DNA from: Brevundimonas sp. UBA4609 | GTDB taxonomy: Bacteria > Pseudomonadota > Alphaproteobacteria > Caulobacterales > Caulobacteraceae | Direction of reading: 5' to 3' | Assembly (NCBI GenBank): GCA_002386585.1 | Contig: DGIZ01000007.1 | Coordinates: 1-25,221 of the forward strand | Length of the DNA: 25,221 nucleotides | Shown here: one piece after another, positions 1-6,516 of the stretch | Layout: every line of letters begins with the position of its first letter | How positions within the stretch are numbered: the stretch's first letter is position 1 | The notes under the pieces: generated by a model | Database searches by the model: none | What the model saw: only the letters and a program-made list of their open reading frames with translations | What the model was told of the DNA's origin: nothing | Made by a program: the position numbers and the translations under genes

Positions 1-89
1 GCCGGGGTCGGAGCGGCGGGCTCCGGCGCCTTCGGAATGCCCAACCCGCTCGAAGGGTTGCTGTCGAGGGGTTTGTTCTTGTTGAACAT
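1..89 (-). CDS. Bactofilin-like protein, N-terminal fragment (runs off left edge)
   Basis: Only the first 29 codons lie in the window, reading leftward from an ATG at 89-87. A good ribosome binding site (GGAGA) sits about six bases upstream. The peptide begins MFNKNKPLDSNPSS and becomes rich in Pro and Ala (PKAPEPAAPTP). That is the style of the disordered N-terminal tail of bactofilins, small polymer-forming cytoskeletal proteins whose beta-helical core would lie beyond the edge. The start codon and binding site make the CDS itself likely. The bactofilin name rests only on the MF(N/S)K-type start and the Pro/Ala tail and is an inference. It is co-directional with bcp but separated by about 130 bp. 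Confidence 0.5.
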   Translation of the reverse strand, partial: MFNKNKPLDSNPSSGLGIPKAPEPAAPTP

Positions 90-132
90 CTTTACTCTCC
101 GCGTCACGCCGGGACGACCGGCGTTTGGTCAA

Positions 133-180
133 TGTCAGCCCCTGAGGATACAATCCCTGACAGTACTTAGGGGGGGCTGA
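133..180. other. Intergenic inverted repeats upstream of the bactofilin-like gene
   Basis: The 133-bp gap between bcp and the leftmost gene holds two nested inverted repeats: TCAGCCCC at 135-142 with GGGGCTGA at 173-180, and TGTCAG at 133-138 with CTGACA at 157-162. They could form a hairpin in RNA or serve as a protein site in the promoter region of the minus-strand gene starting at 89. No convincing -35/-10 pair was seen on that strand. The function is unknown. Confidence 0.35.
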
Positions 181-193
181 GACGGAGAGGTCA

Positions 194-216
194 AGCGGGG
201 CCTTCCGAACCCCGCT
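194..216 (-). terminator. Putative terminator hairpin after bcp
   Basis: Just past the bcp stop codon (225-223) is a perfect 7-bp stem, AGCGGGG at 194-200 pairing with CCCCGCT at 210-216, with a 9-nt loop. It sits where a transcript end is expected. No clear run of U follows on the minus strand, so it may be only a weak intrinsic terminator or a 3'-end-protecting hairpin. Confidence 0.45.
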
Positions 217-222
217 CGCCGA

Positions 223-690
223 TCAGAGCGTTTCGACGGCGGCCAGCACCTCTTCGGCGTGCCCCTTCACCTTGACGTTCCGCCAGGCGCGACGAACCAC
301 GCCCTGGCCGTCGATCAGGAAGGTGGCGCGCTCAATGCCCATATATTCGCGGCCATAGAGCTTCTTCAGCACCCACACGCCCCAGGCCTCGGTGACCACC
401 CCGTCTTCGTCCGAGCCGAGCACGACCTTGAGGTCATGCTTGGCCTTGAAGCGGTCCAGCTTCTTCACCGTGTCGCGCGACACGCCGATCACCACGGTGT
501 TAGCCGCCGCGAACCTGTCGATCAGGGCCGAGAAGTCCTGTCCCTCGGTCGTGCAGCCGGGCGTGTCGGCCTTGGGATAGAAGTAGAGGACGACGTTCTT
601 GCCCTTCAGCCCGTGCAGCGACACGCGCCCGTCGCCGTCTGTCGCCAGATCAAAAGCGGGGGCAGGGGTGTTTTCGGTGAAGTCGGTCAC
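223..690 (-). CDS. bcp: Thioredoxin-dependent thiol peroxidase (Bcp/PrxQ-type peroxiredoxin)
   Basis: This cytoplasmic peroxiredoxin of 155 aa, a usual length for Bcp, reduces hydrogen peroxide and organic hydroperoxides. The peroxidatic site is clear: YFYPKADTPGCT at residues 36-47, with Cys46 as the attacking cysteine, and Arg in the later GIERATFLID segment. Cys46 is the only cysteine in the protein. The second (resolving) Cys that E. coli Bcp carries five residues later is Gln/Asp here (CTTEGQD), so this is a one-Cys form that needs an external thiol partner. The start is GTG at 690-688, preceded by GAGAAAG. It overlaps the TGA of the upstream GIY-YIG gene by 3 bases (GTGA), which suggests translational coupling. 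The palindromic repeat at 704-735 lies only 13 nt upstream of the start. Confidence 0.95.
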   Translation of the reverse strand: MTDFTENTPAPAFDLATDGDGRVSLHGLKGKNVVLYFYPKADTPGCTTEGQDFSALIDRFAAANTVVIGVSRDTVKKLDRFKAKHDLKVVLGSDEDGVVTEAWGVWVLKKLYGREYMGIERATFLIDGQGVVRRAWRNVKVKGHAEEVLAAVETL

Positions 691-1043
691 AGGTCTTTCT
701 CATTTCCGCTCGTCCCCGCGCACGCGGGGACCCAGTCCGATGCATTCTTGAGCCCGCCCAATCGAACGGTGTCAAACAGGTCGAGCCAGTCGGGATTGGT
801 TTCTTCGATTAACTGCAGCTTCCAGCGCCGCTTCCATTTCTTCAACTGACGCTCGCGTCGAAATGCGTCGTCGCGTGAACCATGCATCTCGAACCACACA
901 AGATGGGTCACGCCATATCGGGCGGTGAAACCGCCAAGCGCCCCGGCCTTGTGCTGGCTGATGCGGGCGATCAGATCATCGGTTGAGCCAATGTAGAGCG
1001 TGCCGTTGCGTTGGCTGGCCACGATATAGACGTAAAAGGCCAC
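687..1043 (-). CDS. Small single-domain GIY-YIG nuclease-family protein
   Basis: A 118-aa protein of the stand-alone GIY-YIG superfamily (YhbQ/COG2827 type). The degenerate GIY motif is VYI at residues 5-7 (FYVYIVAS) and the YIG motif is at 17-19 (TLYIGSTDDL). Arg27 lies in the helix LIARISQHK, and Glu64 within RRERQLKKWKRRWK is the likely metal-binding Glu. These are the expected catalytic elements, so nuclease activity is plausible; the cellular role of this family is poorly known. The start is GTG at 1043-1041 with no strong ribosome binding site. The last residues, about 103-114 (DWVPACAGTSGN), are encoded by a copy of the palindromic repeat at 704-735, and a second inverted copy lies just upstream (1061-1092). 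Its stop codon overlaps the bcp start. Confidence 0.9.
   Translation of the reverse strand: MAFYVYIVASQRNGTLYIGSTDDLIARISQHKAGALGGFTARYGVTHLVWFEMHGSRDDAFRRERQLKKWKRRWKLQLIEETNPDWLDLFDTVRLGGLKNASDWVPACAGTSGNEKDL
704..735 (+). repeat. REP-like palindromic repeat, copy A
   Basis: A 32-bp element beginning TTCCGCTC and ending CCAG around a central perfect palindromic stem, TCCCCGCG-CA-CGCGGGGA (713-730). It matches the reverse complement of copy B (1061-1092) at 30 of 32 positions; the differences are at 712 and 731. It forms the 3' end of the GIY-YIG coding region, where it encodes the DWVPACAGTSG tail, and ends 13 nt before the bcp start. GC-rich palindromes of this kind, translating as WVPACAGT or DPRVRGDE depending on frame, are known as dispersed REP-like repeats in proteobacteria. 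Confidence 0.85.
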
Positions 1044-1060
1044 GGTTGAGCACGCTCCAT

Positions 1061-1092
1061 CTGGATCCCCGCGTGCGCGGGGATGAGCGGAA
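1061..1092 (-). repeat. REP-like palindromic repeat, copy B (inverted)
   Basis: The inverted partner of copy A, with core stem TCCCCGCG-TG-CGCGGGGA at 1066-1083. It fills the 62-bp gap between the end of tyrS (1106) and the start of the GIY-YIG gene (1043). In both copies the CCGCTC end points outward and the CCAG end faces the gene, so the pair resembles short terminal inverted repeats. As a strong hairpin after tyrS it may also act as a transcription terminator or attenuator. Confidence 0.85.
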
Positions 1093-1105
1093 GAAAGGGC
1101 GGCTG

Positions 1106-2386
1106 TTACACCGGCCGCACCAGCACCAGCTTCTTCTTGCCGGCGCCGAGTTTCAGCACGCCGTCGGCGTTCAGGTCGGCCTCTTCGATCAGGCGGGCGC
1201 CGTCGTTGACGATCTCGTCGTTCAGGCGAAGGCCGCCGCCCTGGGCCAGACGACGCGCTTCGCCATTGGAGCCGCTGAGGCCCGCCTTGGTCGTGACGGC
1301 GGCGATCATGGCGCCGATGACCTCGTCGCGCGGCAGTTCGACGGTCGGCAGGTCGGCGGACAACTGGCCTTTCTCGAAGGCGGCCTCGGCGGCGGCGCGA
1401 GCGGCCTGTGCGGCCTCGACGCCGTGCAGCATCGAGGTGGTGGCATCGGCCAGCGCCTTCTTGGCGTCGTTGATCTCGGCGCCTTGGAGCGCCTCATAGC
1501 GCTCGATCTGGTCCAGCGGCAGGTCGGTGAACAGGCGCATGAAACGGCCCACGTCGCCGTCCTCGGTGTTGCGCCAGTACTGCCAGTAGTCGAACGGCGA
1601 CAGGGCGTCGGCGTTCAGCCACACGGCGCCGCCGACCGTCTTGCCCATCTTCTGGCCCGAGGCGGTGGACAGCAGCGGCGTGGTCAGGCCGAAGGCGGCC
1701 TTGTGGTCCACCTTGCGGGTCAGTTCGACGCCGTTGATGATGTTGCCCCACTGGTCCGAGCCGCCCATCTGCAGCGAACAACCATAGCGGCGGTTCAGCT
1801 CCAGGAAGTCCGTCGCCTGCATCAGCATGTAGTTGAACTCGAGGAAGGTCAGCGGCTGCTCGCGATCCAGGCGCAGCTTGACCGAGTCGAAGCTCAGCAT
1901 CCGGTTGATGGTGAAATGCGTGCCGTAGTCGCGCAGGAACTGCAGGTAGCCCAGCTGCGAAAGCCACTCGTCGTTGTCGAGCATGATGGCGTCGGTCGGG
2001 CCGTCGCCGAAGGTCAGGAATTTCTCGAACACGCCTTTGATGCCGGCGATGTTCTCGGCGATCTTTTCCTCGGTCAGCAGGGGGCGTTGGGTGTCCTTGA
2101 ACGAGGGGTCGCCGACCTTGGTCGTGCCGCCGCCCATCAGGACGATAGGCTTGTGCCCGGCCTGCTGCAGACGACGCAGCAGCATGATCTGGATCAGGTG
2201 GCCGACGTGCAGCGACGGCGCCGTCGCGTCGAAACCGATATAGCCCGTGACCACGCCGGATGCGGCCGCCTCGTCCAGTTCGACCGGGTGGGTGATCTGG
2301 TGGATATAGCCGCGCGCTTTCATCAGGCGCAGGAAGTCCGACTTGAAGGCGGTTTCGGAAACGGTGTGGGTCGTGGGCTCGGTCAT
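1106..2386 (-). CDS. tyrS: Tyrosine--tRNA ligase
   Basis: Class I aminoacyl-tRNA synthetase that charges tRNA-Tyr in the cytoplasm. At 426 aa it matches the bacterial TyrRS length (about 424 in E. coli). The HIGH-type motif is HVGH at residues 60-63, preceded by [12 protein letters not shown]. The tyrosine-site segment [10 protein letters not shown] is at 206-215, the KMSKS-type loop is KMGKT at 246-250, and the C-terminal S4-like RNA-binding domain occupies about 360-426 ([17 protein letters not shown]). The start is ATG at 2386. The gene upstream on the other strand is anmK, 179 bp away, so the two are divergent. A palindromic repeat follows the stop codon by 13 nt. Confidence 0.98.
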   Translation of the reverse strand: MTEPTTHTVSETAFKSDFLRLMKARGYIHQITHPVELDEAAASGVVTGYIGFDATAPSLHVGHLIQIMLLRRLQQAGHKPIVLMGGGTTKVGDPSFKDTQRPLLTEEKIAENIAGIKGVFEKFLTFGDGPTDAIMLDNDEWLSQLGYLQFLRDYGTHFTINRMLSFDSVKLRLDREQPLTFLEFNYMLMQATDFLELNRRYGCSLQMGGSDQWGNIINGVELTRKVDHKAAFGLTTPLLSTASGQKMGKTVGGAVWLNADALSPFDYWQYWRNTEDGDVGRFMRLFTDLPLDQIERYEALQGAEINDAKKALADATTSMLHGVEAAQAARAAAEAAFEKGQLSADLPTVELPRDEVIGAMIAAVTTKAGLSGSNGEARRLAQGGGLRLNDEIVNDGARLIEEADLNADGVLKLGAGKKKLVLVRPV

Positions 2387-2511
2387 GGTCGGGTCCGTAG
2401 CATCAGAACCGGCGGCCGTCTTCCGAGGAATAATGCCGCCGAGGGAAGGGCGGCAAGGATCGCGGCCGCTCTCTAGTAGAGGCCGTAGTAATAGGCGGCG
2501 AAAAGGGCCGG

Positions 2512-2533
2512 TTGCGCGATCATGGGCGCTAGC
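2512..2533 (+). promoter_or_regulatory. Possible housekeeping promoter for anmK
   Basis: In the tyrS-anmK divergent gap, TTGCGC (2512-2517) is followed after 10 bp by GCTAGC (2528-2533). This spacing and the GCTA core resemble the Caulobacter housekeeping promoter (TTGACG, 10-14 bp, GCTANA). A start near 2540 would leave a leader of about 26 nt before the anmK ATG, which has no obvious Shine-Dalgarno sequence. The rest of the gap (2387-2565) shows nothing else I can name, and no clear tyrS promoter was found. The match is modest. Confidence 0.3.
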
Positions 2534-2565
2534 TACGTCGCCCCTGACGTGGCAGTCAAGCCGCC

Positions 2566-3705
2566 ATGACGACCTCCCCGAAAAACACCCTGCGCGTGCT
2601 CGGCTTCATGACCGGCACCTCGCTCGACGCCGTGGACATGGCGGTGATCGAGACGGACGGCCACGACATCCTGTCCTTCGGCCCCGCCGGAGAGATGAAG
2701 CTGGACGGCGAAACCCGCGCCGTCATCGAGGACGCCATCGAGGACGCCTTCGACTGGGAACGCGACGAAGAGGAACCGGACAGCTTTGAGGATGCGCGCA
2801 TGGCGGTAGCCGACGCGCATCTGGCCGCCGCGCTCGGCTTCATGGCGGTGAACGGGGTAAAGTCCAGCACGCTGGATCTGGTCGGCGTCCACGGTCAGAC
2901 CGTGCTGCACGAGGCGCCGACGCCCGACGCGCCGGGCCGCACCGCCCAACTGATCGACGCCGTCAGCGTGGCTGAAGGCCTGAGTGTGCCGGTGGCCTAC
3001 GACTTCCGCAGCGCCGACGTGGCGGCGGGCGGGCAGGGCGCGCCGTTGGCGCCCGTCTATCACGCGGCGCTGGTCCGCAAGGCGGGAATGTCGGGCCCGG
3101 TCGCCGTGCTGAATCTGGGCGGGGTCGGCAACATCACCCTCATCCGGGCCGACGGCGAGCTGGAGGCCTTCGATACCGGTCCGGCCAACGGCATGGTCGA
3201 TCTACTCGTCCAGTCTCGCATGAAGAAGCGGATGGACGAGGGCGGTCGTCTGGCGGCGGCTGGAACGGTCGATCAGGTCGTGCTCGACGCCTATCTGGCC
3301 CATCCCTATTTCGCGGCGACCGGGCCGAAGTCGCTGGATCGTTTCGACTTCTCGCTGGATCCGGTTGCAAGCTTGTCGCTTGAGGACGCTGTCGCGACCC
3401 TGACCGCCTTCGCGGCGCAGGCCGTGGCGTTGGGCGTCGCCCGTTGTTCGGAGCAGCCGAAGGAGATCGTCGTCTGCGGCGGCGGTCGCCACAACCCGGT
3501 GTTGCTGGCCGCCATTCGCGAGTGCGTCGGCGTCCCCGTCTCGACGGCCGAGAATAAGGGCTGGCGCGGCGACTCCATTGAGGCCGAGGCCTTCGCCTTT
3601 CTGGCGGCGCGCTGCCGTCTGGGCCTGCCGATCAGCTTCCCCGGCACGACAGGCGTTCCGGCGCCTATGGCCGGCGGCCGGATCGTCGAGCCGGGAGCGG
3701 AATAG
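2566..3705 (+). CDS. anmK: Anhydro-N-acetylmuramic acid kinase
   Basis: AnmK hydrolyses the 1,6-anhydro ring of anhydro-MurNAc and phosphorylates it to MurNAc-6-phosphate in peptidoglycan recycling in the cytoplasm. At 379 aa it has normal family length (369 in E. coli). Visible family motifs: MTGTSLD at residues 15-21 (ATP-binding, with catalytic-region Asp21), VHGQTV near 108, [12 protein letters not shown] near 185, [12 protein letters not shown] near 205, [11 protein letters not shown] near 305 and the C-terminal EAEAFAFLA. The start is ATG at 2566. Its TAG stop overlaps the GTG start of the downstream EamA-type transporter by one base, so the two are probably co-transcribed. No etherase (murQ) or anhydro-muropeptide permease gene is nearby. 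Confidence 0.95.
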   Translation: MTTSPKNTLRVLGFMTGTSLDAVDMAVIETDGHDILSFGPAGEMKLDGETRAVIEDAIEDAFDWERDEEEPDSFEDARMAVADAHLAAALGFMAVNGVKSSTLDLVGVHGQTVLHEAPTPDAPGRTAQLIDAVSVAEGLSVPVAYDFRSADVAAGGQGAPLAPVYHAALVRKAGMSGPVAVLNLGGVGNITLIRADGELEAFDTGPANGMVDLLVQSRMKKRMDEGGRLAAAGTVDQVVLDAYLAHPYFAATGPKSLDRFDFSLDPVASLSLEDAVATLTAFAAQAVALGVARCSEQPKEIVVCGGGRHNPVLLAAIRECVGVPVSTAENKGWRGDSIEAEAFAFLAARCRLGLPISFPGTTGVPAPMAGGRIVEPGAE

Positions 3706-4661
3706 TGGCGGCCTCGTCTCGTTTCTGGGGCGTCGCCAGCGGTCTGGCGGCGGGCGCTCTGTGGGGGCTGGTTTTTCTGGCGCCCAAGGTCGTGCCCGAG
3801 GCTTCGCCCCTGCTGCTGACGGCGGGGCGTTACCTCGCCTATGGCCTGATCGCGGCTTTGTTGATCGCGCCGCGCTGGCGGCGGGTGACGGCGGCCCTGA
3901 CGCGCAAGGCGTGGGGCGCTCTGGTCTGGCTGAGCCTCGCGGGGAATCTCGTCTATTTCGCCTTCCTGGTGGTCGGCGTGCATTACGCGGGCGTCGCGGC
4001 CTCGGCCCTGATCGTCGGCATGGTGCCCGTGGTGGTGGCTCTATGGGGGCTCAGAGACAAGGAGTCGCCGCCGCTGTCCCGTGTCGCTCCGCCCATCGCC
4101 GTGGCGGCGCTGGCCGTCGGCCTGATCGGGTGGGAGTCGCTCAGCCAGGGCGGTGGCGCAGCGGCGCAGAGCGGCAGCGCGACCCTGATCGGCCTGGTCT
4201 GCGCGGTTGCGGCCCTGCTGTCCTGGACCGCCTTCGCCGTCGGTAACAGCCGCTGGATGGGGCGGTTGCCCGACATCACCCCGCATGAGTGGTCGCTGCT
4301 GACCGGCGTGGTCACCGGCGCCCTGGCGCTGGCGCTGGTCATTCCGTCGTTGTTCATGCTGGGAGGCATGACGGATGACGCCTGGATGCGCCTGATCGGG
4401 GTCAGTGCGGGCGTGGCCATCTTCGCCTCGGTCATCGGCAACGCCTTCTGGAACCAGGCCAGCCGCCTGCTGCCGCTCACCATGCTGGGCCAGATGATCG
4501 TGTCTGAGACCCTGTTCGCCTTCATCTACGGCTTCATCTGGGAACAGCGCGGTCCGACTGTGATCGAGGTCGTCGCCATGATCCTGATGATCGTCAGCGT
4601 CGTCTGGTGCGTCCGCGCCCATCGCCCGGCGGCTATGGCGGCTGCGGAAGGCGACCATTAG
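3705..4661 (+). CDS. EamA/DMT-family inner-membrane transporter
   Basis: A 318-aa, very hydrophobic protein with about ten membrane segments arranged as two similar halves, typical of the drug/metabolite transporter superfamily (EamA). The first half starts VASGLAAGALWGLVFLAPKV, the usual family opening with an aromatic WG and a Pro-containing first helix. The second half starts near LIGLVCAVAALLSWTAFAVGN (about 165-185). It ends in a short cationic tail (CVRAHRPAAMAAAEGDH). The substrate cannot be read from sequence; family members export amino acids, nucleosides or small metabolites. The start is GTG at 3705, inside the anmK stop (TAGTG). The coupling to anmK hints at a link with cell-wall sugar or peptide recycling, but that is inference. 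Confidence 0.9.
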   Translation: MAASSRFWGVASGLAAGALWGLVFLAPKVVPEASPLLLTAGRYLAYGLIAALLIAPRWRRVTAALTRKAWGALVWLSLAGNLVYFAFLVVGVHYAGVAASALIVGMVPVVVALWGLRDKESPPLSRVAPPIAVAALAVGLIGWESLSQGGGAAAQSGSATLIGLVCAVAALLSWTAFAVGNSRWMGRLPDITPHEWSLLTGVVTGALALALVIPSLFMLGGMTDDAWMRLIGVSAGVAIFASVIGNAFWNQASRLLPLTMLGQMIVSETLFAFIYGFIWEQRGPTVIEVVAMILMIVSVVWCVRAHRPAAMAAAEGDH

Positions 4662-4718
4662 AGAACGACGTAATTTCGTCTTAATCTGCGGTCCAAGTTC
4701 TTCATCAGGGAGGGACAC

Positions 4719-5420
4719 ATGATTGTATGGATCGCCACACTGTTGCTGTTGGGTCAGGCAGACGTCTCCTCGCCCTCCGGTGAACTGAGCACCGAAGCGC
4801 GAGCCCTGATCGCTCCCGTGCTAGAAACAATCGCTGAGGAACAGAGACGACAGGCGCAAGCGCCGCCTCCTCAGGATCACGAGGAACGCTTTCTCCGGAT
4901 GTATCGCCTGGATCAGATGGGGCGACAGGCGATGCAGAAAGTCGATCTGAGCATTCTGCCTCCTGATCAGGAGCAGGCCGCCAACAAGGCGATGTGGCAG
5001 GTTCAGGAGGACGCGGACGAGGCCAATCTTAACGCCTTGCTCGCCATGCTGCCGCCGGAGGGATGGTTCCTCAAAAGCCGCTATGGCGAGGGGCCGTCGC
5101 AAACGGCCTTTCTCATCATCCAGCATTCAAACCTTGAGCAGTGGCGACGTTTCGTGCCGGTGCTCGAGCCTCTCGTGGCGGCGGGCGAGGTTGATGGGGC
5201 GCAGTTCGGTCTGATGTACGATCGGCTGGCGGTGAACGAGGGGCGTCCGCAACGCTACGGGACGCAGGTGATCTGCAAGAATGGGCGCTGGGTCATCGAC
5301 TACGACAACCTCGAGGATCCCGCGAACGCCGATCGTCGTCGCGCGGAAGCAGGATTTCCGCATACGCTGGCGCAGTATGAAGCGCGTTTCGCCTCGTGGC
5401 CGACTTGCCGCGAAAACTGA
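4719..5420 (+). CDS. Probable exported protein, DUF6624-like
   Basis: A 233-aa protein of unknown function. It starts at ATG 4719 with a strong binding site (AGGGAGGG) upstream. The first 14 or so residues (MIVWIATLLLLGQA) look like a short signal peptide with a possible cleavage after GQA, so it is probably exported to the periplasm. Residues about 30-60 are Gln/Glu-rich and helical. The region from about 125 to 215 holds the features I associate with DUF6624: AFLIIQHS, then VLEPLVAAGEVDGAQFGLMYDR, then VNEGRPQRYGTQ, and EDPANADRRRAEAGFP. No catalytic residues are known for this family. The two cysteines (in VICKNG and PTCREN) could form a disulfide outside the cytoplasm. It sits between unrelated membrane-protein genes, with a 57-bp gap upstream. 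Confidence 0.8.
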   Translation: MIVWIATLLLLGQADVSSPSGELSTEARALIAPVLETIAEEQRRQAQAPPPQDHEERFLRMYRLDQMGRQAMQKVDLSILPPDQEQAANKAMWQVQEDADEANLNALLAMLPPEGWFLKSRYGEGPSQTAFLIIQHSNLEQWRRFVPVLEPLVAAGEVDGAQFGLMYDRLAVNEGRPQRYGTQVICKNGRWVIDYDNLEDPANADRRRAEAGFPHTLAQYEARFASWPTCREN

Positions 5421-5527
5421 GCAACACTCGCCGCCGTCAAGCGTTAGGGTAGAGCGGACCGGGCCCCTCTGGCGACCCTTCATCGCGATGTCGGCCGCGT
5501 CGTTTGAAACGGCTCGCGAAGGCGTCG

Positions 5528-6505
5528 ATGGAACAGTTGCTGTTGGAGTGGTTGGGCAAGCCCGTCTGGATGTGGGCGGGCTTCCTGACGATCGTCGTCG
5601 GCCTGCTGGCGCTGGATCTGGGGCTGTTCAATCGGCGCGATCATGAAATCGGCGTACGGGAAAGCCTCGGGCTCTCCGCCTTCTATATCGCCGTGGCCCT
5701 GGTTTTCGGGGCGTGGCTGTGGTCGTGGCTGGGGGCCGACAGCGCGATCGACTACCTGACCGCCTATGCCGTCGAGAAAAGCCTGGCGATGGACAATGTC
5801 TTCGTCATCGCCTTGATCTTCAGCGCCTTTTCCGTGCCCCGGCTTTATCAGCATCGCGTGCTGTTCTGGGGCGTGCTCGGCGTCATCGTCCTGAGGGCGA
5901 TCATGATCGGCGGCGGTGCGGCGCTGGTCGCCCGCTATCACTGGGTGCTGTACCTTTTCGCGGGCTTCCTGATCCTGACCGGCGTACGGATGTTCTTTGC
6001 CCGCAGCGAGGAAACGGACATCGCCGATAATGCGCTGCTGAAGTGGTTCCGGCGGCGGATGCGGGTGACGAATGATCTGAACGGCCACGCCTTCTTCGTC
6101 CGGGCGCCAGGCCGTTTAGGCGAGATGAAGTTGCACGCCACGCCGCTGTTCCTGGCCCTGGCGACGATCGAGATCGCCGACGTAATCTTCGCTGTGGACT
6201 CCGTGCCGGCGGTCTTCGCCATCACGACGGACGCCTATGTCGTCTACACGTCCAACATCTTCGCCATACTGGGGCTGAGGGCGCTCTATTTCGCCCTGGC
6301 GGCGGTGATCCACCGCTTCGCCTATCTGAAGCAGGCGCTGGCGGTCCTGCTGGTCTTTATCGGGGGCAAGGTGTTCGCCGCGCCCCTGCTGGGGATAGAG
6401 AAAACGCCGCCCGTTGTCTCATTGTCAGTGACAGCGGCGATCCTCGCGACAGGGGTGGTCTGGTCTCTGTGGCGGACCCGCGCGGAGGCCGGACCTCCGC
6501 GCTGA
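5528..6505 (+). CDS. TerC/Alx-family integral membrane protein
   Basis: A 325-aa membrane protein of the TerC family (PF03741). Members include E. coli Alx and Bacillus MeeF/MeeY and are linked to manganese export or metallation of exported enzymes. The family signatures are the acidic membrane motifs LDLGLFNRRDHEIG (about 24-37), EKSLAMDNVFVIALIF (about 83-98) and IEIADVIFAVDSVPAVFAIT (about 215-235). There are about eight hydrophobic helices. I chose ATG 5528, with GCGAAGG upstream; an in-frame TTG at 5504 would add eight residues (MKRLAKAS) but has no better binding site. The upstream gap (5421-5527) was searched by eye for a yybP-ykoY Mn riboswitch, and none was recognisable. Confidence 0.93.
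   Translation: MEQLLLEWLGKPVWMWAGFLTIVVGLLALDLGLFNRRDHEIGVRESLGLSAFYIAVALVFGAWLWSWLGADSAIDYLTAYAVEKSLAMDNVFVIALIFSAFSVPRLYQHRVLFWGVLGVIVLRAIMIGGGAALVARYHWVLYLFAGFLILTGVRMFFARSEETDIADNALLKWFRRRMRVTNDLNGHAFFVRAPGRLGEMKLHATPLFLALATIEIADVIFAVDSVPAVFAITTDAYVVYTSNIFAILGLRALYFALAAVIHRFAYLKQALAVLLVFIGGKVFAAPLLGIEKTPPVVSLSVTAAILATGVVWSLWRTRAEAGPPR
6480..6502. terminator. Hairpin over the terC-family gene stop, possible bidirectional terminator
   Basis: A perfect 9-bp stem, GCGCGGAGG (6480-6488) with CCTCCGCGC (6494-6502) and a 5-nt loop, spans the last sense codons and ends one base before the TGA stop of the TerC-family gene. The convergent hydrolase gene stops at 6517, so the hairpin sits where transcripts from both sides would end. 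No U-tract follows on either strand, so strength as an intrinsic terminator is uncertain. Confidence 0.45.
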
Positions 6506-6516
6506 TCGTCAGGACG

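Noticed and set aside
687..1043. GIY-YIG gene as a homing endonuclease or UvrC fragment
   Set aside because: There is no intron, intein or DNA-recognition domain beyond the single small domain, and length and motifs fit the stand-alone YhbQ-like group.
983..2476. Long open frame (497 codons) antisense to tyrS, and similar long antisense frames at 11140-12198, 12051-13127 and 14218-15204
   Set aside because: They lie wholly opposite clearly conserved genes (tyrS, sufD, sufS, metN), have no recognisable protein motifs, and are expected in GC-rich DNA where stop codons are rare in the complementary frames.
4667..4680. GACG-TAATTT-CGTC inverted repeat between the EamA gene and the DUF6624-like gene as a terminator
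   Set aside because: The stem is only 4 bp and no U-tract follows; likely chance.
5421..5527. Possible yybP-ykoY manganese riboswitch ahead of the TerC-family gene
   Set aside because: TerC-family genes often carry one, but the conserved loop sequences could not be recognised by eye. A covariance-model search would settle it.
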